Shown: one piece after another, positions 7,116-14,193 of the stretch
Layout: the number at the start of each line of letters is the position of its first letter
How positions within the stretch are numbered: position 1 is the stretch's first letter
Assembly (NCBI GenBank): GCA_910588595.1
Contig: CAJUQU010000047.1
Span: 1 to 18,811, forward strand
Reading direction: 5' to 3'
DNA: 18,811 nt
From: an uncultured Lachnospiraceae bacterium
GTDB lineage: Bacteria > Bacillota_A > Clostridia > Lachnospirales > Lachnospiraceae
Program-made: the position numbers and the translations under genes
The notes under the pieces: model-generated
The model's database searches: none
What the model was told of the DNA's origin: nothing
Seen by the model: the letters and a program-made list of their open reading frames with translations, nothing else

Positions 7116-8522
7116 CTAATATCCCAGTGCTTTCTTGACAGCATCCAGATCCTGTCTCAGTGTCGCAGAATGCTGGACAGCCTCCTGGTATACACGCTCA
7201 GCCTTGGTGTAGTCCTCATCAAACAGTGCCTCGAGCGCCTGTTTTCCATAGGAATGAAATTTTTTATGCTTTTCGCCCAGCTCTTTCCAGATCTTTAGGA
7301 TCTCCGGGTTGGTCGGATTCATCGCATAGTAAAAATGTCCAAAACCACATTTCCTGTCATTGATCTGCAGTGGCAGGATCGTTTTTTCTTTCACGATGCG
7401 CTCGAGGTTTCCAAGCCAGTTCTTATGCGCAGTGATCGCCTTATCAATGTATTCGGCAAAGTTTTTGTTCTCCAGCTCGTAAAAGGCATCTTTTGTCATG
7501 ATTCCCATGATCTTGGCAGAGTCGTCCAGCTTCGTTTCGATCGATTCGAGGGGAGCGACGATATTGTTGATATCCCTGCCATGCTCCTGCAGCCTGACCG
7601 TATCCTCGTGCAGTACACCGCACTGACCCTCGATATCGGCAGCGCGCGATTCCAACTCGATGATGGAGCTGCTGATCTCCTCGCTGAGCCCTGCGAGTGA
7701 GGAGATATTGTTTGTTATCTTTTCCAGTTTTTTTCTGTTGTCCTCGTTCAGTTCCCAGACATGGCTGATCTTCTGCGTGACAGTCTGCAGGGAATCGATC
7801 GTCGTATCGACGCTTTTTACACTCTTCTCGGAGGCAGTGTGGATATCGGTCACGAAATGCCCCATGCTCGCGGTCAGATTCTGCGTCTCGTCCGCGAGCT
7901 GTCTGATCTCCTCGGCGACGACCGCAAACCCCTTTCCGGCGTCACCGGCCCTCGCCGCCTCGATGGAGGCATTCAGCGCGAGCAGGTTTGTCTGGGAGGA
8001 GATCGAATTGATCCCGGCGATCACGTTGTTCATCTGACTGATGATGTCGGAGAGCTGGTTCATGTCCTGCTGCATCTCCTTTGAGGCACGGATCGTGTCG
8101 TCGGACAGATCTCTGGTGGAGGTAAGCTCCTGCTGCCCCTCCTCGATCTTCTGGTATACGCTGCCCGACGCTTCCGAGACTTCGATGATCGTGTTGGTCA
8201 GGTCTTCGTGCTGTGACGATACTGTAGACGAGACGCAGGCAGCTTTGCCAGATGCCTGAAGGATCAGTTCCGTTGCCGCAGAAATACTGTCTGATACCTG
8301 CTGGAGCAATTCTGCATAGCGGCTCAGCGAGAGATCTAACGAACTGATATTCATCAGGGTATCGAAGATATTGGACATCACATCCTCAAACTGGGCGCGT
8401 CCTGCGGTGAGACGGCGGTACATTTGATCGAGCTGTGCAGATTTCCTGCTGTAATCAGCTTTCTCGAGCGCTGATAGGGATGATAACAGGTCTTTTCCTT
8501 TTGATTTCATTAAAATGCTCAT
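7116..8522 (-). CDS. Soluble methyl-accepting chemotaxis protein with C-terminal CZB zinc domain
   Basis: The 468-residue cytoplasmic chemoreceptor has no membrane segment. The long coiled coil carries the conserved hairpin tip around residues 163-212 (for example SSQTNLLALNASIEAARAG, GKGFAVVAEEIRQLA). Receptors of this kind signal to CheA/CheW. Residues about 345-468 form a CZB domain with the expected 3His/1Cys zinc set: H366, C392 in CGFGHFYY, H419 and H423. The C-to-H (27) and H-to-H (4) spacings equal those I recall for DgcZ. CZB domains are known to sense zinc and, in some receptors, oxidants such as hypochlorite. The start is supported by AAAGGGG a few bases upstream. The gene ends 2 bp from the MarR gene, tail to tail. 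Residues 1-160 are mostly helical and not a sensor domain I recognise. Confidence 0.92.
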   Translation of the reverse strand: MSILMKSKGKDLLSSLSALEKADYSRKSAQLDQMYRRLTAGRAQFEDVMSNIFDTLMNISSLDLSLSRYAELLQQVSDSISAATELILQASGKAACVSSTVSSQHEDLTNTIIEVSEASGSVYQKIEEGQQELTSTRDLSDDTIRASKEMQQDMNQLSDIISQMNNVIAGINSISSQTNLLALNASIEAARAGDAGKGFAVVAEEIRQLADETQNLTASMGHFVTDIHTASEKSVKSVDTTIDSLQTVTQKISHVWELNEDNRKKLEKITNNISSLAGLSEEISSSIIELESRAADIEGQCGVLHEDTVRLQEHGRDINNIVAPLESIETKLDDSAKIMGIMTKDAFYELENKNFAEYIDKAITAHKNWLGNLERIVKEKTILPLQINDRKCGFGHFYYAMNPTNPEILKIWKELGEKHKKFHSYGKQALEALFDEDYTKAERVYQEAVQHSATLRQDLDAVKKALGY

Positions 8523-8572
8523 GACATTCCCCTTTTATGTAAAAATATAATATTACTTCACTGTTGCATATC

Positions 8573-8601
8573 ATTTTACCAGTTCTGGTCATAATCTGCA
8601 A
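8573..8601 (-). promoter_or_regulatory. Probable sigma-A promoter of the CZB chemoreceptor
   Basis: On the - strand, TTGCAG (8601-8596) is followed after exactly 17 bases by TAAAAT (8578-8573), with the TGn extension just upstream of the -10. The start of transcription would lie about 40 bases before the ATG at 8522. The -35 is only a partial match. Confidence 0.5.
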
Positions 8602-8632
8602 TATTTATCCCCTTTTCCTGAAAGAAAAAGTG

Positions 8633-8641
8633 TGCTATAAT
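8633..8641 (+). promoter_or_regulatory. Extended -10 promoter for the small membrane protein
   Basis: TGCTATAAT is a perfect extended -10 (TGnTATAAT) 32 bases before the ATG at 8673. The -35 (TTTTCC, 8613-8618, 17-base spacer) is weak, as is usual for extended -10 promoters. It is divergent from the chemoreceptor promoter, so the two transcripts share this 150-base region. Confidence 0.65.
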
Positions 8642-8672
8642 TACGACGGTCTATGATGGAGAAGAAGGAATT

Positions 8673-9056
8673 ATGGTGCATAAGAGGAAATACAGGATCA
8701 TCAGCCTTATATTGGCGGCAGTAATGCTGCTGGCAGGAACGTATCTTGATCATGTGACGGAGGAGCTTTTTGCTCTGCGCGGATGCGGCAAAAGTCCGCT
8801 TCTGTATTCCAGATCGTTCCAGACGGACATAAATGATGTCGCAGCATGTACAACAGAAATATTGAATGAGTACAGAGGAACCGAACAGCAGTCGATGAAA
8901 CTGAATCCGCAGCGGTTCTTGTTGTGCTGTGATCGTGTACTTCTGTTCACAGGCAAATCTTATAGGTATCCGGAAACAGTACGATCCCTCGGGAAGGCAC
9001 CCGGAAAACTGGTCATGGATTACATGCACCAGTCGGATGGGAAGAAGCGAGACTGA
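8673..9056 (+). CDS. Small membrane-anchored or secreted protein of unknown function
   Basis: The 127-residue protein is not one I recognise. Residues 1-7 are basic (MVHKRKY) and residues about 8-24 are hydrophobic (IISLILAAVMLLAGTYL), so the rest is probably outside the membrane, attached by a signal anchor or released. The remainder has four cysteines (C38, C59, C85, C86) and is fairly basic, with no motif I can name. The start is supported by AAGGAA close before the ATG and by the extended -10 promoter. A frame on the opposite strand covers much the same bases but has no such support. The gene stands alone between divergent and downstream promoters. Coding call moderate, function unknown. 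Confidence 0.65.
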   Translation: MVHKRKYRIISLILAAVMLLAGTYLDHVTEELFALRGCGKSPLLYSRSFQTDINDVAACTTEILNEYRGTEQQSMKLNPQRFLLCCDRVLLFTGKSYRYPETVRSLGKAPGKLVMDYMHQSDGKKRD

Positions 9057-9058
9057 CA

Positions 9059-9088
9059 TTGTCATTATATAATATCGTTACATATTAT
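9059..9088 (+). promoter_or_regulatory. Probable promoter of the permease-kinase pair
   Basis: TTGTCA (9059-9064) and TATTAT (9083-9088) are separated by 18 bases, upstream of the ATG at 9169. It overlaps the end of the preceding small gene only by proximity. About 70 bases of leader follow, containing an imperfect ATGCAG/CTGCAT stem near 9111-9140. Confidence 0.45.
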
Positions 9089-9168
9089 AAAAGGGCTGTA
9101 GAAAAGAACGATGCAGGATGTGTCGGATATCTATCTGCATGCCACAATGTTAGAAAGAAGGGATTCAT

Positions 9169-10524
9169 ATGGTAGCGCAGGTCTTTGCAGTGATCATTTT
9201 TATTGCAATGTTTGTTTTTATCGTGACTGAGATTGTGGAGAGACATGTTGTCTCACTGGTGTGTGCACTGCTGACGATCATTTTGGTGTTCGGTGTGGGA
9301 ATGCACAGCATGACAGCGGTGATCGAAACGATCAATCTAAAGAGTATCGCTGCGGCAGAGTTCTGGTATCTGTCCGGGGAGTCGACAGAGAGCAGTGCAG
9401 GCATCAACTGGGAGACGATTCTGTTTATCTTTGGTATGATGGTGATGGTGGAAGGCATGGCGAGGGTAGGTTTTTTCAGATGGCTGTGCATGCGCATCGC
9501 CAAGCTTGTAAAGTATCGGGTGATACCGCTGTTTATCACGTTCATGGTTCTGTCAACCGTGCTGGCGATGTTCATTGACAGCATCACAGTCATTTTGTTT
9601 CTGGCGGCGGTCACGATCGAGCTGTCACAGCTGTTGAAGTTCGATCCCGTCCCGATGATCTTATCCGAGATCTTCTGTGCCAACCTGGGTGGTTCGGCTA
9701 CGATGTGCGGAGATCCGCCAAACATCATCATCGGTACATCACTCGGTTATTCGTTTACGGATTTTGTGACAAACACGGGGCTGATCGCAGCCATATCGCT
9801 GATCGCGGTGCTGGTCTATTTCTATCTGATCTTTGGCAGGGAGTTGAAAAAGAGTGCGGCAGAAGTGATCGATCACAGCAGTCTGCCAAGCCCGGAGTCA
9901 ACGATCACGGACAAAAAGGGCTTCATGGTCAGCAGTGTTATCTTTGCTGCTGCGATCGTGCTGCTGGTCACACACGCGCAGACAGGTCTGACAGTATCCA
10001 CGATCGGAATGATTGTTGCAGTCGCGACACTGGCAACATCATGGAGGTATGCAGCCGTGCTGCTGAAAAAAGTGGATTACAAGACACTGCTGTTCTTTAT
10101 CGGTCTGTTTGTCGTGATCGGCGGTCTGGAACAGACGGGGATACTGGAGATCATGGCGGCGTTTATCGGCAGGATCAGCGGCGGCAATGTCATGGTCATG
10201 ATCGCGATCATCATATGGCTGTCGGCGATCGCCAGCGCGTTTGTAGACAACATACCGTTTGCGACGACGATGATACCGATCATCAGGAGTCTGTCGCTCA
10301 CTTACGGTGTGGATCTCTCCACGCTCGCGTGGACGCTGGCGATGGGAACAGATATCGGTGGAAGCGCCACACCGATCGGAGCATCTGCAAATGTTGTCGG
10401 CATTGCGACGGCGGCGAGAGAGGGTTACATGATCAAGTGGGGACAGTACTGCAAGAAAATGGTACCGGCTACAGTGATCGTAGTGCTGATCTCCATGCTC
10501 ATCATCTATGTGAGATATTTATAA
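9169..10524 (+). CDS. ArsB/NhaD-type ion transporter superfamily permease
   Basis: The 451-residue polytopic protein has about ten to twelve hydrophobic segments. It shows the two-fold repeated signature of the ion transporter (IT) superfamily: GGSATMCGDPPN (174-185) in the first half and GGSATPIGASAN (397-408) in the second. FIDSITV (135-141) and FVDNIPFA (358-365) are the matching hairpin/helix breaks. Relatives include arsenite exporter ArsB, Na+/H+ antiporter NhaD and SLC13-like anion carriers, so the substrate cannot be fixed from sequence. No arsR, arsC or arsA is nearby, which weakens an arsenic role. An AGAAGGGA site precedes the ATG. A cytidylate-kinase-like gene starts 15 bases after its stop and is probably co-transcribed. 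Confidence 0.88.
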   Translation: MVAQVFAVIIFIAMFVFIVTEIVERHVVSLVCALLTIILVFGVGMHSMTAVIETINLKSIAAAEFWYLSGESTESSAGINWETILFIFGMMVMVEGMARVGFFRWLCMRIAKLVKYRVIPLFITFMVLSTVLAMFIDSITVILFLAAVTIELSQLLKFDPVPMILSEIFCANLGGSATMCGDPPNIIIGTSLGYSFTDFVTNTGLIAAISLIAVLVYFYLIFGRELKKSAAEVIDHSSLPSPESTITDKKGFMVSSVIFAAAIVLLVTHAQTGLTVSTIGMIVAVATLATSWRYAAVLLKKVDYKTLLFFIGLFVVIGGLEQTGILEIMAAFIGRISGGNVMVMIAIIIWLSAIASAFVDNIPFATTMIPIIRSLSLTYGVDLSTLAWTLAMGTDIGGSATPIGASANVVGIATAAREGYMIKWGQYCKKMVPATVIVVLISMLIIYVRYL

Positions 10525-10539
10525 AGGGAGGCGAAGCTG

Positions 10540-11139
10540 ATGGAAAAACAATTGATTATCTCTGTAGGCAGGGAATATGGCAGCGGTGGTCACGAGATCG
10601 CGCAGCGGCTCTCGGAACACTATGGGATCCAGCTGCTTGACCACAATCTGCTAGATGAGATTGCGGCGGCGAAGAATATGGACATGCAGCATCTAAAAGG
10701 TCTCGACGAGAAGCACAGAAGCAGGCTGACGTCGAGAACGGTGCGCGGATACAGCAGCTCACTCGAGGAAAACCTGTATCTGATCCAGTTCGATCATCTG
10801 AGGAAGAAAGCGTCGTCAGGCGAGTCCTTCGTGATCGTCGGCAGGTGCAGTGAGACGATCCTGAAAGCGTATGACAGTCTGGTCTCGATCTTCGTGCTCG
10901 GCGATATGGACAAGAAGATCGACCGTATCATGAAACTGTACGGGCTGTCGAAGGAGCAGGCGGTGCGCAGGATCCGTGAGAAGGATATGAAGCGCAGACG
11001 GTATCACAACGGGCACTGTGACAGGAGATGGGGGGATTCCAGAAACTATGACATTGCCATAAACAGCAGCAAGCTGGGGATCGATGGGACTGTCGCAATG
11101 CTGGCGGACTATATCGACAGGAGGCGGACACCGCAGTGA
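10540..11139 (+). CDS. Cytidylate kinase-like protein
   Basis: The 199-residue P-loop protein is of the cytidylate-kinase-like group (Cytidylate_kin2 as I recall it). It opens with the nucleotide-binding IISVGREYGSGGHEIA (6-21), then LLDHNLL (32-38), FVIVGRC (97-103), a LID-like basic run KDMKRRRYHNG (148-158) and the C-terminal YDIAINSSKLG (170-180). Members are common in Clostridia, often beside transporters, and mostly lack a demonstrated substrate. True CMP kinase (cmk) is a different, longer protein, so I do not use that symbol. The gene has GGGAGG (10527-10532) upstream and follows the permease by 15 bases. A joint task, such as a phosphorylation linked to the transported ion, is inference from position only. 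Confidence 0.83.
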   Translation: MEKQLIISVGREYGSGGHEIAQRLSEHYGIQLLDHNLLDEIAAAKNMDMQHLKGLDEKHRSRLTSRTVRGYSSSLEENLYLIQFDHLRKKASSGESFVIVGRCSETILKAYDSLVSIFVLGDMDKKIDRIMKLYGLSKEQAVRRIREKDMKRRRYHNGHCDRRWGDSRNYDIAINSSKLGIDGTVAMLADYIDRRRTPQ

Positions 11140-11204
11140 GTTAAAATGCAGATTATACCCAAAAATATGCGATTTATGCCAAGGTTATTTTTTTCGACAA
11201 ATTT

Positions 11205-11213
11205 TGATATAAA
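11205..11213 (+). promoter_or_regulatory. Possible extended -10 promoter upstream of a leader RNA
   Basis: TGATATAAA fits TGnTATAAA. The -35 region (TTATTT, 11185-11190, 17-base spacer) is weak. A transcript from here would begin near 11220, at the first hairpin. A second possible -10 (TATAAA, 11314-11319) lies beyond the terminator, so the downstream gene may have its own promoter. Confidence 0.4.
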
Positions 11214-11216
11214 ATA

Positions 11217-11236
11217 TGAATTGCGGCGGCAATTCA
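11217..11236 (+). repeat. Perfect 8-bp hairpin with GGCG loop
   Basis: TGAATTGC (11217-11224) and GCAATTCA (11229-11236) are exact inverted repeats around a GGCG loop. No T-run follows. It is close to the likely 5' end of a transcript from the extended -10 at 11205-11213, or it could be a DNA binding site. Confidence 0.6.
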
Positions 11237-11249
11237 CATTACTCATTTT

Positions 11250-11301
11250 AAGTTGCTTGAGCACTCATTTTCCTAAATGAAGCTTTGGCAACTTCTTTTT
11301 T
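11250..11301 (+). terminator. Intrinsic terminator (possible attenuator)
   Basis: AAGTTGC (11250-11256) pairs with GCAACTT (11288-11294). An inner TCATTT/AAATGA stem (11265-11270 with 11275-11280) has loop TCCT, and GAGC/GCTT pairs between them. A run of six T follows (11296-11301). It can end the permease-kinase transcript 111 bases after the kinase stop, or attenuate a transcript started just upstream. The 11140-11350 stretch holds no gene I can support. Confidence 0.78.
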
Positions 11302-11350
11302 GATCTATACGTGTATAAAATATATCAAATAAAGAGAAGGGATGATCTTG

Positions 11351-12085
11351 ATGGCAGAAAAGCAATATGGAAAAGAAAAGAGAGTGAATAAGTTCGTACT
11401 TACGATCGTTACGATCATTGATATGTTTTTATTTTTTGGATATATTGGTGATTATGCGCAGGAGAATATCAGTTTTGGTTTTATGCTCGCGGTGGATCTG
11501 TCGGTAGTCATCTCCATGATTGCATGTTATGCTGTATATTTTCACAAAAAGGACAGCATGGCATTTCAGCATGTCTCTGTGATCGGCTACATGGTCGTGT
11601 ACGGGCTTGCAGTGTTTGGTGCGCAGAATGATCTTGTGTTCATGATGGTTTTTCCGCTGACGGTAATCTATATCTTATATTATGATCTCAAATTGATCCT
11701 GAGGATCGCGGCAGTATTTGGCGCGATCAATGTGGTCGATGTGTTCTATATCGCAGCAGTGCTCGGACATATGCACTCAGGCGCGCCGTTAAACAGCACT
11801 TCCCTCCTGCTGCAGGGTGCATCGGCGGTAGTGTACATGATCGTGCTCTGCGGAACGACGCAGATCTCCAATGACAATAATGCCAGGAAGATCGACAGCA
11901 TCAATCAGGAGAAAGAGAAGAGTACGATGCTCTTAAATGAAGTGCTCGAGGTGGCAGCTTCCGTAAAACGGGATGCTGCGGAGGCGGAGGAGCTTGGAAC
12001 GGATACCAGCCGCAAGGCGGATCAGGCAGGAAAGCTGATGATCGGACTGTTGGAGACGGTGAAGGCGATCGACAAGTATCTGTAG
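11351..12085 (+). CDS. Six-TM sensor protein resembling a chemoreceptor lacking its signalling domain
   Basis: From ATG 11351 it is 244 residues. About six membrane segments (near 15-34, 41-63, 73-90, 93-111, 114-138, 155-170) are followed by a charged helical tail (about 175-240) with QEKEKSTMLLNEVLEVAAS (186-204). That layout and tail resemble the membrane part and first coiled-coil turns of clostridial methyl-accepting chemotaxis proteins. The protein then stops at IDKYL, and no GFAVVAEEIR-type tip exists. It is either a cut-down receptor or a stand-alone membrane partner. An ATG at 11342 abuts AGAAGGG (11335-11341) with no spacing, so the ATG at 11351 fits better. The kinase gene begins 16 bases later, suggesting one operon and a sensing role with that kinase (inference). 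Confidence 0.68.
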   Translation: MAEKQYGKEKRVNKFVLTIVTIIDMFLFFGYIGDYAQENISFGFMLAVDLSVVISMIACYAVYFHKKDSMAFQHVSVIGYMVVYGLAVFGAQNDLVFMMVFPLTVIYILYYDLKLILRIAAVFGAINVVDVFYIAAVLGHMHSGAPLNSTSLLLQGASAVVYMIVLCGTTQISNDNNARKIDSINQEKEKSTMLLNEVLEVAASVKRDAAEAEELGTDTSRKADQAGKLMIGLLETVKAIDKYL

Positions 12086-12101
12086 GGGAGGTGGGATTGT
12101 C

Positions 12102-13415
12102 ATGTTAGGTGGTCCGGTATACATAGCGTTCATACGGTTTGCACTGAGTCTGGTAGGGACGATCCTGCTGTTTTCACTGCTCAGCGAACCGCGGTATGAC
12201 CGCAGAAAGACAGTGATAGGTTATGTGCTTTTTGGTGTGGCGGTGACTGTGCCAGCCTGTATCTGGTATATGCTGGACTGGTCGAACTGTGTGCGCATCG
12301 TGGCGTTTGCGATGTTCATCTGCTTTTGCGTGTTCGCAGTCTTTATGAGCAGGGATCCGATCTATCTGACGGTGTACAAGCTTGCACTCACTTTTTATCT
12401 GCTTGCGGTATTTCTGATCGGGGGGATCGAGGTTTCTGTCATCTTTTTTGACAGGAATGTGTGGGCGGATATCGTGACCCGTATTGTATTGATCGCGTTT
12501 ATGGCATATTTTATAGACAGGAAGATCAAGGTGGATATCAGGGGATTCGGATATTATGTGGAGAACGAGCTGGACAGGTTCAGCGTCGGCGTTATGATCA
12601 TCAGTATCCTCTTTGGCATAGGGTTCATCATGAATCCCAGAGCGGTGGAGCAGACGCCGTACCATCTGTTCCAGATCATCACGAACTTTTTCCTGACAGG
12701 CGCGCTGCAGCTGCTGATCTTCCGCCTGTATCTGCACATCGGCAAGGAGAGGGAGTACCAGAAAGAAAACCAGCTGATGCAGATGACCCACCGGCTGCTG
12801 GAGCGCAACATGGAGCTTTTGCAGGAATCAGTGGAGTCCGGGAAGCGCATCCGTCACGATGCCAGACATCATAATGCCGTGATTGCCGAACATGCCCGCA
12901 GAGGGCAGAACGAGGAACTCCTGCAGTATCTGAAAGAATACGACAGGGAGATGAACAAGCACATAGCGGAGAATATATGTGCCAACACGACGGTCAACAA
13001 TCTACTGTCAGCGTATACCAGAAGGGCGAGGAGGGAGCAGATCAATGTCACGCTGGACGTTGAACTCGGTGGGAATCTGACGATACCCAATATCGATCTC
13101 GTCACAATACTGGCGAACGCTTACGAAAATGCGATCTATGGCTGTATCGAGGTAAAGAAACAGTCGTCAGAGCGGGAGTGCTTTATCCAGCTGGTACTCA
13201 AAAGGAAGAAAAACAAACTGGTGATCATCTGCAGCAATACCTGCAGGATCGAGACGGAACTAAAAAACGGACAGCCTAAACCGGAGTTCACTGGCGGGAT
13301 CGGTGTGCTGAGTATCATCAAGACGGCGGAGAACTTTGGAGGGGAGTATGACTTTAAGAATGATAACGGGGTGTTTGTATTTCGCCTGATCATGAATATT
13401 CCTGCGGCAGAATGA
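12102..13415 (+). CDS. GHKL-type (AgrC-like) membrane sensor histidine kinase
   Basis: The 437-residue protein has about six or seven membrane segments in residues 5-210, then a helical dimerisation region. The phospho-acceptor His lies in GKRIRHDARHHN (H252), the box typical of the AgrC/peptide-pheromone kinase class. The GHKL ATPase domain follows, with an N-box variant ILANAYENAIYGC (336-348) and the G-box GGIGVLSI (398-405). It would autophosphorylate and pass phosphate to the adjacent LytTR regulator. A strong GGGGAGGTG (12085-12093) precedes the ATG. No agrB or agrD-like gene is visible, so a peptide pheromone is not shown. The N-box has Tyr where Leu is usual, which I regard as minor. 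Confidence 0.87.
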   Translation: MLGGPVYIAFIRFALSLVGTILLFSLLSEPRYDRRKTVIGYVLFGVAVTVPACIWYMLDWSNCVRIVAFAMFICFCVFAVFMSRDPIYLTVYKLALTFYLLAVFLIGGIEVSVIFFDRNVWADIVTRIVLIAFMAYFIDRKIKVDIRGFGYYVENELDRFSVGVMIISILFGIGFIMNPRAVEQTPYHLFQIITNFFLTGALQLLIFRLYLHIGKEREYQKENQLMQMTHRLLERNMELLQESVESGKRIRHDARHHNAVIAEHARRGQNEELLQYLKEYDREMNKHIAENICANTTVNNLLSAYTRRARREQINVTLDVELGGNLTIPNIDLVTILANAYENAIYGCIEVKKQSSERECFIQLVLKRKKNKLVIICSNTCRIETELKNGQPKPEFTGGIGVLSIIKTAENFGGEYDFKNDNGVFVFRLIMNIPAAE

Positions 13416-13454
13416 AAAGACTGATAATCTGATAGGAAAAGAGGGGGACTTGGG

Positions 13455-14192
13455 ATGTATCTGATAGCACTCTGTGATGACGAGGAGGCAGAATTGGATA
13501 AGACGGAACGGATGTTGAGACATTACGGGGAAAGGCATTCCGGGATAGTGTTTGCGATAGAGCGGTTTGAGAGTGCCGATGAACTGCTCGATAAGGTCAG
13601 GGAGAAAGAGTATATGCCAGACTGTATATTGATGGATATATACATGCCTGGAAAATTAGGCACAGAGGCGTCTCGTGAGCTGCGCAGCATGGGCAGCAAC
13701 GGCATTATCATTTTTCTCACATCATCCAGGGAACATGCACTGGATGCTTTTGGCGTGGACGCGTCGCAGTATCTTGTGAAACCGATCACGGAGGAAACAT
13801 TGTTTCCGGTGCTGGACAAGATCCTCGAGGACATGGAGGAAGCACGCCGGAAATATCTGCTGCTGCGCATCGATGGAAGGATCCAGCGCGTGGCAGTCGA
13901 TGAGATCGTGTACTGTGAGGCAGAGGGAAAGACACAGTGTCTGTATCTGTCAAACGGCGAACAGTATGGGCTTCGCCGGACGATGGCTGAGATATACGGG
14001 AAGCTTTCCTGCTATCCGGAATTTTCGCGGGTAGGGGTTGCCTACATCGTGAATCTGGAGCATGTGGTCAGCCTGAATGCGCAGGAAGTACAGATGGATA
14101 CCGGGAAGAAGATCTATCTTCCGAGGGGATCCTACCAGCCTTTGCGGAAACGGTATTTTGAATACTATTTCGGGGATAGCGAGGTGTTGTGA
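13455..14192 (+). CDS. LytTR-family response regulator
   Basis: The 245-residue protein has a receiver domain (about 1-125) with acidic residues D8/D9, phosphorylation site D61 in ILMDIYMPG, T89 and K109 in VKPI. A LytTR DNA-binding domain (about 135-240) follows, with RIDGRIQRVAVDEIVYCEAE (137-156) and a final RGSYQPLRKRYFEYYF-type end. LytTR regulators pair with GHKL kinases such as the one 39 bases upstream, so these two form a cognate system. GAGGGGG (13441-13447) precedes the ATG. LytTR proteins bind direct repeats upstream of target promoters. I saw a single ACAGTT (15108-15113) downstream, which is not enough to name a target. Confidence 0.9.
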   Translation: MYLIALCDDEEAELDKTERMLRHYGERHSGIVFAIERFESADELLDKVREKEYMPDCILMDIYMPGKLGTEASRELRSMGSNGIIIFLTSSREHALDAFGVDASQYLVKPITEETLFPVLDKILEDMEEARRKYLLLRIDGRIQRVAVDEIVYCEAEGKTQCLYLSNGEQYGLRRTMAEIYGKLSCYPEFSRVGVAYIVNLEHVVSLNAQEVQMDTGKKIYLPRGSYQPLRKRYFEYYFGDSEVL

Positions 14193-14193
14193 G

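Noticed and set aside
8589..9065. 158-codon - strand frame opposite the small membrane protein
   Set aside because: The + strand frame has a perfect extended -10, a ribosome site and a signal-anchor-like start. The - strand frame has none of these.
9111..9227. Short frame starting at ATG 9111 ahead of the permease
   Set aside because: It lacks a ribosome site and runs out of frame into the permease gene.
9705..10640. 311-codon + strand frame overlapping the permease
   Set aside because: It is out of frame with a protein that has strong IT-superfamily motifs, and its composition (many Asp, His, Arg, Cys) is that of a shadow frame.
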